A stretch of DNA of 64,000 nt from Thioclava sp. ES.031 (GTDB lineage: Bacteria > Pseudomonadota > Alphaproteobacteria > Rhodobacterales > Rhodobacteraceae): NCBI RefSeq assembly GCF_002563775.1, contig NZ_PDJO01000001.1:124001-188000 (forward strand), written 5' to 3'. Made by a program: the position numbers and the translations under genes. The notes beneath the pieces are model-generated. The model was given only the letters and a program-made list of their open reading frames with translations, ran no database searches and was not told where the DNA came from. Shown piece by piece: positions 1 to 10,197 of this stretch. The first letter of the stretch is position 1, and each line of letters opens with the position of its first letter.

Positions 1-1073
1 TTGAGGATTTCCTTCTGCCGTGCGGTCAGGTTCACCGGGGTTTCGACGGCCAGTTCGATGAACATGTCGCCGGACCCGCCGCCGCGCAGCGCGGGCATAC
101 CCTTGCCACGCAGGCGCATCTGCCGCCCCGATTGGCTGCCGGCCGGGATTTTCACACGGCTTCGGCCGCCATCTATCGTCGGGACCTCGACCTCGCCGCC
201 AAGGGCTGCGGTCGCCATGCTCACCGGCACGCGGCAATGCAGATCGGTGCCTTCGCGTTCGAAGATCGCGTGCGGCTGGACCTCGATGAAGATGTAGAGA
301 TCGCCCGACGGACCACCGCGCAGCCCCGCCTCGCCTTCGCCGGCGTGACGGATGCGGGTGCCGGTCTCGACCCCCGGAGGGATGTTGACCTGAAGCTGGC
401 GATCGACCTCCACGCGGCCTGCACCATGGCAGACCTTGCAGGGGTTCTTCACCACCTGACCCTGGCCACCGCAGGTCGGGCAGGTCCGCTCGACCGTGAA
501 GAAGCCATTCTGCGCGCGCACCTTGCCCAGACCCGAACAGGTCGGACAGGTCTGCGGCTCGGAGCCGCCTTCCGCACCGGAGCCGTTACACTCGGTACAG
601 GCGGCCGAGCTTGGCACGTTGATCGTCTTGTGGGTGCCGCGATACGCCTCTTCGAGCGTGACGCGCATGTTGTAGCGCAGATCGGAGCCCCGCTGTGCGC
701 GCGAACGCCCACCGCCGGGACCGGCTCTGCCGCCGCCCATGAAATCACCGAACAGGTCTTCGAAGACGTCGGAGAAGGCCGAGGCGAAGTCGCCCTGACC
801 GCCCGCGCCGCCATAGCCGCCGCCCGGACGCCCGCCGCCCATGCCGCCTTCGAACGCCGCATGACCGAACCGGTCATAAGCGGCTTTCTTCTCGGCGTCC
901 TTGAGGACGTCATAAGCCTCGTTCACTTCCTTGAACTGGGCCTCGGCATCGGGATTGTCGGAATTGCGATCGGGATGAAGCTCTTTCGCCTTCTTGCGAT
1001 AGGCTTTCTTGATCTCTTCGGCCGAGGCGCCTTTGGCAGTTCCCAGAACGTCGTAATAGTCGCGTTTTGCCAT
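1..1073 (-). CDS. dnaJ: Chaperone protein DnaJ (3' end beyond window)
   Basis: DnaJ is the Hsp40 co-chaperone that stimulates the ATPase of DnaK and delivers unfolded clients in the cytoplasm. The reading frame begins [10 protein letters not shown] and carries the J-domain HPD tripeptide at residues 33-35, a Gly/Phe-rich stretch rich in GGG, and then four CxxCxGxG zinc motifs ([32 protein letters not shown]). About 357 codons are visible, so roughly the last 25-30 of the usual ~385 residues lie outside the window. It follows dnaK on the same strand after 74 bases, the usual alphaproteobacterial order, and is probably co-transcribed with it. The assignment is secure. Confidence 0.97.
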   Translation of the reverse strand, partial: MAKRDYYDVLGTAKGASAEEIKKAYRKKAKELHPDRNSDNPDAEAQFKEVNEAYDVLKDAEKKAAYDRFGHAAFEGGMGGGRPGGGYGGAGGQGDFASAFSDVFEDLFGDFMGGGRAGPGGGRSRAQRGSDLRYNMRVTLEEAYRGTHKTINVPSSAACTECNGSGAEGGSEPQTCPTCSGLGKVRAQNGFFTVERTCPTCGGQGQVVKNPCKVCHGAGRVEVDRQLQVNIPPGVETGTRIRHAGEGEAGLRGGPSGDLYIFIEVQPHAIFEREGTDLHCRVPVSMATAALGGEVEVPTIDGGRSRVKIPAGSQSGRQMRLRGKGMPALRGGGSGDMFIELAVETPVNLTARQKEIL

Positions 1074-1098
1074 TGGTTACCCCCTTGGCGGAACGCAG

Positions 1099-1129
1099 GC
1101 GGGCCCGCCCTTAGAAAAGGCAGGCCCGC
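1099..1129 (-). terminator. GC-rich hairpin between dnaK and dnaJ
   Basis: A near-perfect inverted repeat fills the dnaK-dnaJ gap: GCGGGCC pairs with GGCCCGC, followed by an inner CCTT/AAGG stem and a four-base AGAA loop. There is no T run on either side, so it is more likely a partial terminator or mRNA-processing/stability hairpin that sets the dnaK:dnaJ ratio than a full terminator. The role is inference. Confidence 0.5.
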
Positions 1130-1147
1130 CCGACATTCCATGCGCAA

Positions 1148-3064
<1,917 letters not shown>

Positions 3065-3187
3065 GATGTTACCTCTCTTGGCGATATGACGGGGAACGGG
3101 TCCATTCAGGCCCCCGGCCCCTATCCCTTGGGTTTCGGTTTCATGCTCTGCTATCCAGCGGTGTGAGCCGCCGTCGGCTTCGAAGCG

Positions 3188-3217
3188 TATATAAGGAGGG
3201 GAAAATCGGGCTGCAAG
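3188..3217 (-). promoter_or_regulatory. Heat-shock (sigma-32) promoter of dnaK
   Basis: On the minus strand CTTG (3217-3214) is followed after exactly 18 bases by CTTATATA (3195-3188), about 125 bases upstream of the dnaK start. This fits the alphaproteobacterial RpoH pattern (CTTG, 17-18 base spacer, CYTAT-type -10). The element overlaps the 5' leader of the divergent alkB gene. Confidence 0.65.
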
Positions 3218-3246
3218 AAGGCTCCCCCGAGGAAGAGGGTGAGAAA

Positions 3247-3882
3247 ATGACAGAAAACCGGAAACACGCAACATCTCGGCCCGATCCGCAGGAGATTCGC
3301 GGCTTCCGGCATTATCCCGGCTGGCTGGACCTCGACGAGCAGAAGGCGCTGATCGAGACGCTGCGCGGTGTCGTGGCGCAGGCGCCGCTGTTCTCGCCGA
3401 TGACACCCTACGGCAAGCCGATGTCGGTGCGCATGACGTCGGCCGGGCGCTTCGGCTGGATCTCCGACCGGCGCGGCTACCGCTATTCCGAGACCCATCC
3501 CGACGGTCAGCCCTGGCCCGAAATCCCGCAGCCGATCCTCGATATCTGGGAGGCGGTCGCGGGCACGCCCCGCGCCCCCGAATGCTGTCTCATCAACTTC
3601 TACGGCGAAGGCGCGAAGATGGGGATGCATCAGGACCGCGACGAGCAGGATTTCGATCAGCCCGTGGTCTCGGTCTCGCTGGGCGATGACGGGCTGTTTC
3701 GGATCGGCAACCGCACCCGTGGGGGCAAGACCGAGAGCCTCTGGCTGCGTTCGGGCGATGTGATGGTGATGGGGGGCGAGGCGCGGCTGCTCTATCACGG
3801 GATCGACCGCGTGAAGCCCGGCACCTCGCCGCTGATGCCGAAGGGCGGGCGGATCAACCTGACGATGCGCGTCGTGACCTGA
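3247..3882 (+). CDS. alkB: AlkB-family DNA/RNA repair dioxygenase
   Basis: This is a 2-oxoglutarate/Fe(II) dioxygenase of the AlkB family, which removes 1-methyladenine and 3-methylcytosine lesions by oxidative demethylation. The 211-aa protein has the iron ligands H128-x-D130 (MHQDRDE) and H184 (YHGIDR), and the 2-oxoglutarate-binding RINLTMR (R202, R208). The ATG at 3247 was chosen because GGAAGAGGG lies just upstream; the frame is open further up but lacks similarity. It is divergent from dnaK and ends ahead of a repeat element that separates it from the convergent alkane hydroxylase. It should not be confused with that neighbour, also called AlkB. Confidence 0.93.
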   Translation: MTENRKHATSRPDPQEIRGFRHYPGWLDLDEQKALIETLRGVVAQAPLFSPMTPYGKPMSVRMTSAGRFGWISDRRGYRYSETHPDGQPWPEIPQPILDIWEAVAGTPRAPECCLINFYGEGAKMGMHQDRDEQDFDQPVVSVSLGDDGLFRIGNRTRGGKTESLWLRSGDVMVMGGEARLLYHGIDRVKPGTSPLMPKGGRINLTMRVVT

Positions 3883-3908
3883 CGCCTGTGCTGGCGGAAT
3901 CTGCGGGA

Positions 3909-3998
3909 GCCTCCGGCGGGGATATTTTCATCAAGAAGAAGGAGCCTCTTCTTCTCGATCCAAATATCCCGCGGGGGTCCGGGGGCGCGAAGCCCCCG
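3909..3998. repeat. Intergenic palindromic repeat, copy 1
   Basis: This spacer between two convergent genes is a double inverted repeat. The left arm has CTCCGGCGGGGATATTTT and AAGAAG; the right arm mirrors it with CTTCTTCT, then AAATATCCCGC. A separate perfect hairpin follows, CGGGGGC / GCCCCCG around a five-base loop (3980-3998). The GGGATATTT core recurs at 14605-14662 and 48085-48162. It probably acts as a bidirectional terminator-like element of a dispersed family; that role is inference. Confidence 0.7.
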
Positions 3999-4004
3999 TG
4001 CCTC

Positions 4005-5147
4005 TCAGAAAGAGCCGCGCGGCAGCGGCGTCGTGCCCTTGTTATAAGGTCCCCAGTCCTCGACATCCGGGTAGTATTTCCGCCGCCACGCCCGCACGCG
4101 CGGGTTCATCCGGCGCCGCCAGAGCGGCGGGATCATCGCCAGCGCCGTCATGCCGGGATAACCGAAGGGCAGCTGCGGGGCGTCCTCGGCGTCGTAGGTC
4201 TGCAGAAGCGGGAAGCGTCGGTCGGGTTTGTAATGGTGATCCGAATGGCGCTGCAGATTGATCAGCAGCCAGTTCGAGGCGGTGTGATCGGCGTTCCAGC
4301 TATGGCGCGGCAGGACATGTTCATAGCGCCCCTCGCCCTTGTATTGCCGGGTCAGGCCGTAATGCTCGACATAGTTGGTCAACTCCAGCTGCCAGACCGC
4401 AAAGAGCGCCTGCAGCAGGAACAGGCCGAGCCCCATCCAGCCACCCAGTAGCGCCGCCACGATCAGAGCCAGCGCCTGCAATGCGCCATAGCGCCAGAAC
4501 GGGTTGGAACGGTGCCAGACCGGACGGCCCGCGCGGCTCAGTTTCAGTTTCTCGGCTTTCCAGGCCGAGCGGGGGCACTCGAAAATCACTCGCCAGAAGA
4601 AGCGGTGAAACCCCTCGTTATAGCGCGCCGAGACCGCATCGCGCGGCGTGCCGACCCAGAGGTGATGGACCAAGAGATGCTCTGTCCGGAAATGGGAATA
4701 GAGGACGCTCGCCAGCAACAGATCGCCCAGCCAGCGTTCCAGCTTGCTCTTCTGATGCAGCAATTCGTGGGCATAGACGATGCCGATCGTGCCCGAGATT
4801 ACGCCCACGCCGAACATCAGGGCGACGATCTCGAAGCCGTTCAGATGGGTCGTATGCGTCACCCACCATATCGTGCCGAAGATCACGGCCGCCTGAATCG
4901 GGAACCAGATCAGCGTGATCGCGCGATACCAGAACAGGTCGGCTTCGGGCGTCTCGGTGTCGGGCTGATCCTCGTTGCGCCCCAGCAGCTGGTCGAGCAC
5001 GGTCGTCAGCCACCACGCATAGGCGGGCAGCAGGATCAGGGTCCAACCGCCGAACCACACCTCGATCCCCGCCAGCGGCACTGTGCCGAGCGACAACCAG
5101 AAGGGCAGGGCGTGAGAGGGGCGGCGGATTTCGTCGCGGCTGGACAT
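4005..5147 (-). CDS. alkB: Alkane 1-monooxygenase (membrane fatty-acid desaturase family)
   Basis: This 380-aa integral membrane di-iron enzyme would hydroxylate terminal methyl groups of medium-chain alkanes, using electrons from rubredoxin. Paired hydrophobic segments fill the first 125 residues and residues 220-260. The histidine boxes are present: HELLH (127-131), the second box EHLLVHH (156-162) and LQRHSDHH (298-305), plus the NYVEHYGL signature (258-265). The middle box differs slightly from the usual EHxxGHH, with Val for Gly. No rubredoxin or rubredoxin reductase gene is nearby, so electrons must come from elsewhere. Substrate range cannot be read from the sequence; a xylene-monooxygenase-like activity is the alternative. 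Confidence 0.9.
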   Translation of the reverse strand: MSSRDEIRRPSHALPFWLSLGTVPLAGIEVWFGGWTLILLPAYAWWLTTVLDQLLGRNEDQPDTETPEADLFWYRAITLIWFPIQAAVIFGTIWWVTHTTHLNGFEIVALMFGVGVISGTIGIVYAHELLHQKSKLERWLGDLLLASVLYSHFRTEHLLVHHLWVGTPRDAVSARYNEGFHRFFWRVIFECPRSAWKAEKLKLSRAGRPVWHRSNPFWRYGALQALALIVAALLGGWMGLGLFLLQALFAVWQLELTNYVEHYGLTRQYKGEGRYEHVLPRHSWNADHTASNWLLINLQRHSDHHYKPDRRFPLLQTYDAEDAPQLPFGYPGMTALAMIPPLWRRRMNPRVRAWRRKYYPDVEDWGPYNKGTTPLPRGSF

Positions 5148-5177
5148 CGGGGCCTCGTGAGCGATGCGGGCGCGGTC

Positions 5178-5205
5178 ATACTAGCCGAACGCTAACCCGA
5201 TACAA
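5178..5205 (-). promoter_or_regulatory. Putative sigma-70 promoter of the alkane monooxygenase gene
   Basis: On the minus strand TTGTAT (5205-5200), a 16-base spacer and TAGTAT (5183-5178) form a plausible -35/-10 pair starting right at the mutY stop codon. This suggests that the alkane hydroxylase gene is transcribed separately from mutY upstream. Confidence 0.4.
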
Positions 5206-6258
5206 TCACTCGGGTTGCGGCCATTCGGCGCTTTGGGCGGCATCCCAGACCTTGCGCATCAGGGTGGGCAGATCGCCGGGCCGGAAATCGGCGCGCGGGG
5301 TCATGGCGCGGGCTTCCGTGCGGGTGACGTGAACCTGCAGGATCAGATGGAAATGGGTGAAGGTGTGGCGCACCTCGATCGGGGAGAGCGCCCAGTCGGC
5401 CTGCATCGGCGGGGCGGGTGTCGGCGCGTCGGACCAGTCCGAGCCGGGAAAGCCCAGCGTGCCGCCCAGAAGACCCTTGTCGGGGCGGCGCTCCAGCAGC
5501 ACGTCGCCCTGACCGTTCATCACGACATAGGCGAAGCCACGGCGGGTGGGCTTTTCCTTTTTCGGAGCCTTGCGTGGCAGCGTCTCGGCGATCCCGGCGG
5601 CGCGGGCGGTGCAGGTGTCGAGCAGCGGGCAGATGCCACAGGCCGGATTGCGCGGCGTGCAGATCGTCGCGCCCAGATCCATCATCGCCTGCGCGAAATC
5701 TCCGGGTCGGTCCTCGGGCGTGATCTGCGCCGTCAATTCGGTCAGCTCTGCCTTCGCACCGGGAAGCGGCGTGTCGACCGAGAAGAGGCGCGAGACGACA
5801 CGCTCGACGTTGCCGTCGACCACGGCGACCGGCTCGTCATAGGCGATGGCGGCGATCGCGGCGGAGGTGTAGGGGCCGATGCCGGGCAGCTTTTGCAGTT
5901 CCGCAGCCGTTTCGGGGAAGCGCCCGTTCATCTCACCCGCCACGACTCGCGCGCATTTCAGCAGGTTGCGGGCGCGGGCGTAGTAGCCGAGCCCGGCCCA
6001 CTCGGCCATCACATCGGCATCCTCGGCCGCTGCCAATGCGCCGACATCGGGCCAGCGCTCGGTGAAGCGGCGGAAATAGTCGCGCACTGCGGCGACCGTG
6101 GTCTGCTGCAGCATCACCTCGGAGAGCCAGACCCGATAGGGATCGGGCCGTTCTCCCTCTGCACGATCCATAGGCGACACGCGCCACGGCATGACGCGGG
6201 CATGGCTGTCGTACCAAGTGAGCAGGGTTTCGCCGATTGCCCCTTTACCGTCACGCAA
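5206..6258 (-). CDS. mutY: A/G-specific adenine DNA glycosylase MutY
   Basis: MutY removes adenine mispaired with 8-oxoguanine. The 350-aa protein has the catalytic Glu47 (SEVMLQQT), a helix-hairpin-helix (LPGIGPYTSAAI, about 124-135), catalytic Asp148 (VVDGNVERV), and a [4Fe-4S] cluster loop C200-x6-C207-x2-C210-x5-C216. A Nudix-like 8-oxoG-recognition domain occupies the C-terminal third (RRGFAYVVM, then LLGGTLGFP). The start is taken as TTG at 6258 behind GGGGAG, because the next methionine (residue 23) would cut the conserved N-terminal helix. It is divergent from the DciA-like gene. Confidence 0.95.
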   Translation of the reverse strand: MRDGKGAIGETLLTWYDSHARVMPWRVSPMDRAEGERPDPYRVWLSEVMLQQTTVAAVRDYFRRFTERWPDVGALAAAEDADVMAEWAGLGYYARARNLLKCARVVAGEMNGRFPETAAELQKLPGIGPYTSAAIAAIAYDEPVAVVDGNVERVVSRLFSVDTPLPGAKAELTELTAQITPEDRPGDFAQAMMDLGATICTPRNPACGICPLLDTCTARAAGIAETLPRKAPKKEKPTRRGFAYVVMNGQGDVLLERRPDKGLLGGTLGFPGSDWSDAPTPAPPMQADWALSPIEVRHTFTHFHLILQVHVTRTEARAMTPRADFRPGDLPTLMRKVWDAAQSAEWPQPE

Positions 6259-6342
6259 TGTTTATGCTCCCCTCTTGCCGACCGGTTGGCCCGGCCCGAT
6301 GTGCTTCCTAGAATGGGATGGATCAAGAGGAACCGCCCACGA

Positions 6343-6891
6343 ATGAAGAAAAGCGACCCGCAAAAAACGCCTGCCCGGCGGATGCGTGGCTTTGAAGCCG
6401 CGGGCGGGCTGCTGCGCAACCGTATCCGCGCCGCGGGTGAAGCGCGTGGTTTTGCGGTCTCGCGCCTGCTGACCCATTGGGCGGAAGTAGTGGGCCCTGA
6501 AACCGCCGCGCAATGCCGCCCGGTGAAGATCGGCTACACCAAAGGCGGCTTCGGCGCGACCCTTACCCTGCTGACGACCGGAGCGGCGGCGCCGATGCTG
6601 CAGATGCAGTTGCCGCAAATCCGCGACAAGGTGAATGCCTGCTACGGCTATAACGCGATCTCGCGCATCTCGCTGACGCAGACCGCGCCGACCGGCTTTG
6701 CCGAAGGTCAGGCGCAATTCGCACCGAAACCGAAACCCGAACCCCGCAAACCGGACCCCCACGTCGCCGAAGAGGCGAAAGCGCAGGTGGCCGATTGTGG
6801 CGATGCCGATCTCAAATCGGCGCTGGAAGAACTGGCAAGAAACGTTCTATCGAAGTCCGCAGAGCGGGCTGCACACAAGAAAGGCAGATAG
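6343..6891 (+). CDS. DUF721/DciA-like protein
   Basis: This 182-aa protein has the DUF721 fold in residues ~10-120 (RGFEAAGGLLRNRIRAAGEARG, a conserved THWAEVVGPE segment). DciA, from this family, loads the replicative helicase DnaB in bacteria that lack DnaC. The Pro/Lys-rich tail is typical of the alphaproteobacterial form. The ATG at 6343 was chosen, with AAGAGG about 12 bases upstream; an in-frame ATG at 6313 is possible. It abuts the DsbA-like gene with no gap, so the two are probably one transcript. The helicase-loader role is inferred from the family. Confidence 0.8.
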   Translation: MKKSDPQKTPARRMRGFEAAGGLLRNRIRAAGEARGFAVSRLLTHWAEVVGPETAAQCRPVKIGYTKGGFGATLTLLTTGAAAPMLQMQLPQIRDKVNACYGYNAISRISLTQTAPTGFAEGQAQFAPKPKPEPRKPDPHVAEEAKAQVADCGDADLKSALEELARNVLSKSAERAAHKKGR

Positions 6892-7569
6892 ATGAGCAAA
6901 ACTCTTTCGATCCTCGGCGGCGCGGCTGTCATGGGGCTCCTCGCGACGGGCGGCTGGTATGCCAGCCAACATAGCGAGGCGAGCCTGATCACTGCGGCCC
7001 AAGCGCAGGAAGCCACGGCGAACAAAGACGTCGAGACTCTGCCCGACGTGATTCTGGGGCAGGAAGACGCGCCGGTCACCGTGATCGAATATGCCTCCTA
7101 CACCTGCCCGCACTGCGCCGAATGGCACAAGGTCGAGTACCCGCAGCTGAAGAAGAACTACATCGACACCGGCAAGGTGAAGTTCATCCAGCGCGAAGTC
7201 TATTTCGACAAATACGGCGTCTGGGCCGGTCTGATCGCGCAATGCGGTGGCGATCCGAAATATTACGCGATCGCGGACATGATCTATAACAAGCAGAAGG
7301 ACTGGATCGGCGACGGCAAGCCGCAGACCATCGCGGACAACCTGCGCAAGATCGGCCTGCAGGCCGGGCTGAGCAACGATCAGGTCACCGCCTGCATGAA
7401 CGACGAGAAGCGCGCCGAGCGGATGGTCGCGACCTTCCAGAAGAACGCGGGCGACGACAAGATCGACGCGACGCCGACCTTCATCATCGACGGCGAGAAG
7501 CATTCCAACATGGTTTGGGACGACTTCAAGAAAATCCTCGACGACGAGCTGGCGCAGAAAGCCAACTGA
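6892..7569 (+). CDS. DsbA-family thiol:disulfide interchange protein
   Basis: This 225-aa exported thioredoxin-fold oxidoreductase introduces or isomerises disulfides in the periplasm. An N-terminal hydrophobic segment (about 5-24) and AQAQE suggest signal-peptide cleavage or a membrane anchor. The active site is C72-P-H-C75, the classic DsbA motif, inside TVIEYASYTCPHC. The cis-proline loop is ATPTF near residue 193. The ATG follows the previous gene's TAG directly. A strong rho-independent terminator lies 21 bases after the stop. It resembles the DsbA/BdbD-like proteins of Rhodobacterales rather than E. coli DsbA. Confidence 0.9.
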   Translation: MSKTLSILGGAAVMGLLATGGWYASQHSEASLITAAQAQEATANKDVETLPDVILGQEDAPVTVIEYASYTCPHCAEWHKVEYPQLKKNYIDTGKVKFIQREVYFDKYGVWAGLIAQCGGDPKYYAIADMIYNKQKDWIGDGKPQTIADNLRKIGLQAGLSNDQVTACMNDEKRAERMVATFQKNAGDDKIDATPTFIIDGEKHSNMVWDDFKKILDDELAQKAN

Positions 7570-7589
7570 TCTCGGCGGCAGATGTTGGG

Positions 7590-7617
7590 AAGGCCGGTCC
7601 TGCGGGGCCGGCCTTTT
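7590..7617 (+). terminator. Rho-independent terminator after the dsbA-like gene
   Basis: AGGCCGG-TCC and GG-GCCGGCCT form a stable GC stem around a short loop, followed by five T residues. It ends right at the stop codon of the convergent lpxK. Confidence 0.85.
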
Positions 7618-8607
7618 TCATATCCCGAGCCGGTCGAGCGCTGCGTCGAGCGCTGTGGGGTCGTCGATCTCGAGCCGCACCGGCAGGGCGAGCACCTTCG
7701 GGCGGAAGCTTTCCGGCAGCCGGACTGCGTCTTTCTCGGTCGTCACCATCTGCGCGCCGAGCGTGTCGGCCTCCGCCTCGATGCGCTGCAACAGGCGGGC
7801 CGTGAAAGGCTGGTGATCTTCCAGCGCCTCGCCGCGCAGCAGCTCCGCGCCGAGATCGCGCAGGGTGGCGAAGAACTTCTCGGGATGGCCGATGCCTGCG
7901 AAGGCGAGGACGGGAAGGCCCTCCCAATCCATGCCCGTCTGTAGCGGGGCGAGCTGTCCCGTCAGGTGTGGTTTCGAAATTCTGGAACTCCAGAAATTAG
8001 CGAATTCAACCTGTGCAGCTTCCGGCCCGATCGACAGCAGAAAGTCTGCGCGGGTCATTCCGGCCTCGATCGGTTCGCGCAGCGGTCCGGCAGGCAGGCA
8101 GCGCCCGTTGCCGAAGCCCTTATGCGCGTCGACCACCACGATGGAGAGGTCTTTGTGCAAGGCAGGGTTCTGATGGGCGTCGTCAAGCACGATCACCTGC
8201 GCTCCGGCCGCGACCGCCGCCTGCGCCCCTGCAGCCCGGTCGCGCGCGACCCAGACCGGCGCGAAGGCCGAGAGCAGCAGCGGCTCGTCTCCGGTCTCCT
8301 CGGCGCGGTGGCTGCGCTCATCGACCTGCACCGGCCCTTCGAGCGATCCGCCATAGCCGCGCGTGACCACATGGGCGGTCACACCGCGTGCGGCCAGCCG
8401 TTGCACCAGCCAGATCACCGTCGGCGTCTTGCCGGTCCCGCCCGCGTTGATATTGCCGACCGAGATCACCGGCACGTCGAGCCGCAGTCCCGGCTGCGCC
8501 ACACGCCGCTTCGTCATTGCCGCGTAAATCGCGCCGAGCGGCGACAGAAGCCGCGCCCGCAGTCCCGGCGCGGCGGGGGCGTTGAACCAGAAGCCGGGCG
8601 CGCCCAT
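7618..8607 (-). CDS. lpxK: Tetraacyldisaccharide 4'-kinase LpxK
   Basis: LpxK phosphorylates the 4' position of the lipid A disaccharide on the inner membrane. The 329-aa protein has an N-terminal amphipathic region, the P-loop GGTGKT near residue 58, and a DDAHQN segment near residue 143, where the catalytic Asp of the family lies. The ATG at 8607 overlaps the stop of the upstream waaA-like gene (TGATG), indicating translational coupling; a GTG one codon upstream is the alternative. This gene, the waaA-like gene and the DUF4170 gene form a lipid A/core operon. Confidence 0.95.
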   Translation of the reverse strand: MGAPGFWFNAPAAPGLRARLLSPLGAIYAAMTKRRVAQPGLRLDVPVISVGNINAGGTGKTPTVIWLVQRLAARGVTAHVVTRGYGGSLEGPVQVDERSHRAEETGDEPLLLSAFAPVWVARDRAAGAQAAVAAGAQVIVLDDAHQNPALHKDLSIVVVDAHKGFGNGRCLPAGPLREPIEAGMTRADFLLSIGPEAAQVEFANFWSSRISKPHLTGQLAPLQTGMDWEGLPVLAFAGIGHPEKFFATLRDLGAELLRGEALEDHQPFTARLLQRIEAEADTLGAQMVTTEKDAVRLPESFRPKVLALPVRLEIDDPTALDAALDRLGI

Positions 8608-9845
8608 CACGCCACCCGTGCGGGCTGGGTGCCCGACAGGATCTCGGCCAGATCGCGGGCGATGGTCTCCACCGCGCCCGCGCCGCCCGAGGTCACTGCC
8701 CAGGCGTTATGGGCCAGCTGCGCAGAGCGTTCCGGCGCGATCAGATCCGCGACTACTTCGGGCAGATCTTCGGGCACCACGACGCCGCGGCAGGCTTTCG
8801 CAGCCTCGAGCCGCAGGTAATCTTCGCGGAAAGGCGCAAGTTTCGGGCCATGCAGGATCGCAGAGCCAAGCGCCGCCGCCTCGACCGGGGAGCGTGGCGC
8901 CTGCGCCGTCCCCGACAAGGTGCCGCCCATATAGCTGAGCGCGGCCAGCCGATACCAAAGCCCGTATTCCATCGCGTCGTCGGCAATGAAAATCTCGGTC
9001 GTCAGTTCCGGTTCGCCCTCGAGCGAGCGGCGCGCGACAGACCAGCCCTCGGCGGTCAGCTGCGCGGCAAGGGCCTCGCCTTGGGATTCGTCATCCGGGG
9101 CAAGCAGAAGCAGCAGCCGATGCGTGTGGCGCTGGGCGTAGCGATGCGCGGCCGTCACCGGGCCGACCTCGGCCTCGGGCACGGCAGCGGCCAGCCAGAC
9201 CGGTCGCGCGCCCATCGACTCGGCCATAGAGGCGCGCTCTGCCTCGGAGCCGTAAAGCGGCTGCGGCGGCTCGCCGAGCGCGCCGTCATTGACCACGATG
9301 ACCGGCCCGTTCAGCCGGTCGCCCACCCGTTCGAGGCTCGCCTCGTCGCGCAGGTAGATGCGGTCGATCCGGCCCAGCAGCGTGAGCGAGACGTCATCGA
9401 GGCGCAGCCCATCCTGACCGCCGAGTTTCGCATCGGCCAGAACGCTGGCGATACCGCGTTTCTGCGTCTCCGCGATCAGCGCGGCGGGCAGCGTGTCGTC
9501 CATGATGAGCACGAGATCGGGGCGCCACGCATCCAGCACCAGACGGACGGACGCGGGACGATCCTCGGGGGTGGGCCGGAAATAGACCTCTTCGGGCAGG
9601 CCGTCCGGCGGATCTTCCGCGCCGCGCACCGTCATCGCGATGCGGATGTCGGGCATCCGCGCGGCCACCCTGCGCGCGACCAGCCCGGCGGCCTCCGCGC
9701 ATGTCCCCGCAGCCCAGATCCACAGCAGCGGGGCGTCGGCGCGATCCTCCTCCTGACCGGCCTCGACCGCGGCTTTCGCCTTGGGTCCCGCGGGACGCAA
9801 GGCAGAGAGTTGCAGTCTGAGCCAGAGAGGAAGAGAGCGCGCCAT
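8607..9845 (-). CDS. waaA: WaaA/KdtA-family glycosyltransferase, divergent
   Basis: WaaA transfers Kdo from CMP-Kdo to lipid A precursors. This 412-aa protein has the two-Rossmann GT-B layout and a C-terminal block (YMGGTLSG, later [15 protein letters not shown]) matching the family, and sits directly before lpxK, where waaA is expected. However, the N-terminal signature that normally reads HAxSxGE, with the catalytic Glu, reads WAAGTCAE here, and the usual ETELWPN segment reads DDTLPAAL. It may be a divergent Kdo transferase or a related transferase whose true WaaA lies elsewhere. The start at 9845 was chosen by alignment to the LPLWLRLQ beginning. Confidence 0.75.
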   Translation of the reverse strand: MARSLPLWLRLQLSALRPAGPKAKAAVEAGQEEDRADAPLLWIWAAGTCAEAAGLVARRVAARMPDIRIAMTVRGAEDPPDGLPEEVYFRPTPEDRPASVRLVLDAWRPDLVLIMDDTLPAALIAETQKRGIASVLADAKLGGQDGLRLDDVSLTLLGRIDRIYLRDEASLERVGDRLNGPVIVVNDGALGEPPQPLYGSEAERASMAESMGARPVWLAAAVPEAEVGPVTAAHRYAQRHTHRLLLLLAPDDESQGEALAAQLTAEGWSVARRSLEGEPELTTEIFIADDAMEYGLWYRLAALSYMGGTLSGTAQAPRSPVEAAALGSAILHGPKLAPFREDYLRLEAAKACRGVVVPEDLPEVVADLIAPERSAQLAHNAWAVTSGGAGAVETIARDLAEILSGTQPARVA

Positions 9846-9852
9846 GCCAGCC

Positions 9853-10110
9853 TTAGTTGCCGAGCTCTTCGGTGGTCGACACCTCGAGCTCTTCGTCACG
9901 CAGGCGATGCAGGTGCGCGATGAAGTAACGGGTATGGGCGTCGTCGACGGTGCGCTGCGCCTCGGCCTTCCACGCGGCGTAGGCGGAGGCGTAGTTCGGA
10001 TACATCCCGACGATATGGATATCGTCGACATTCTTGAACTCGGTGCGGCTCGGGGTCACCAGCTCGCCGCCGAAGACGAGGTGAAGACGTTGCGGGGTCG
10101 GTTTGGCCAT
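9853..10110 (-). CDS. DUF4170 domain protein
   Basis: This is a small cytoplasmic protein of 85 aa starting MAKPTPQRLHLVFGG and containing YPNYASAYAAWKAEAQRTVDD. It looks like the DUF4170 family, which in alphaproteobacteria typically precedes waaA/lpxK. It ends 7 bases before the waaA-like gene on the same strand, so it is almost certainly in that operon. No catalytic residue pattern is apparent and the function is unknown; a role in lipid A/Kdo transfer is suggested only by position. Confidence 0.8.
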   Translation of the reverse strand: MAKPTPQRLHLVFGGELVTPSRTEFKNVDDIHIVGMYPNYASAYAAWKAEAQRTVDDAHTRYFIAHLHRLRDEELEVSTTEELGN

Positions 10111-10197
10111 AAGAACTCCTGTCGGCTTTTCTGCGGCGCAGAGATTACGCTTTGCCCCCACGCTTCACAAGGCGAGGGGCGGGGGCGCACGTAGCCG

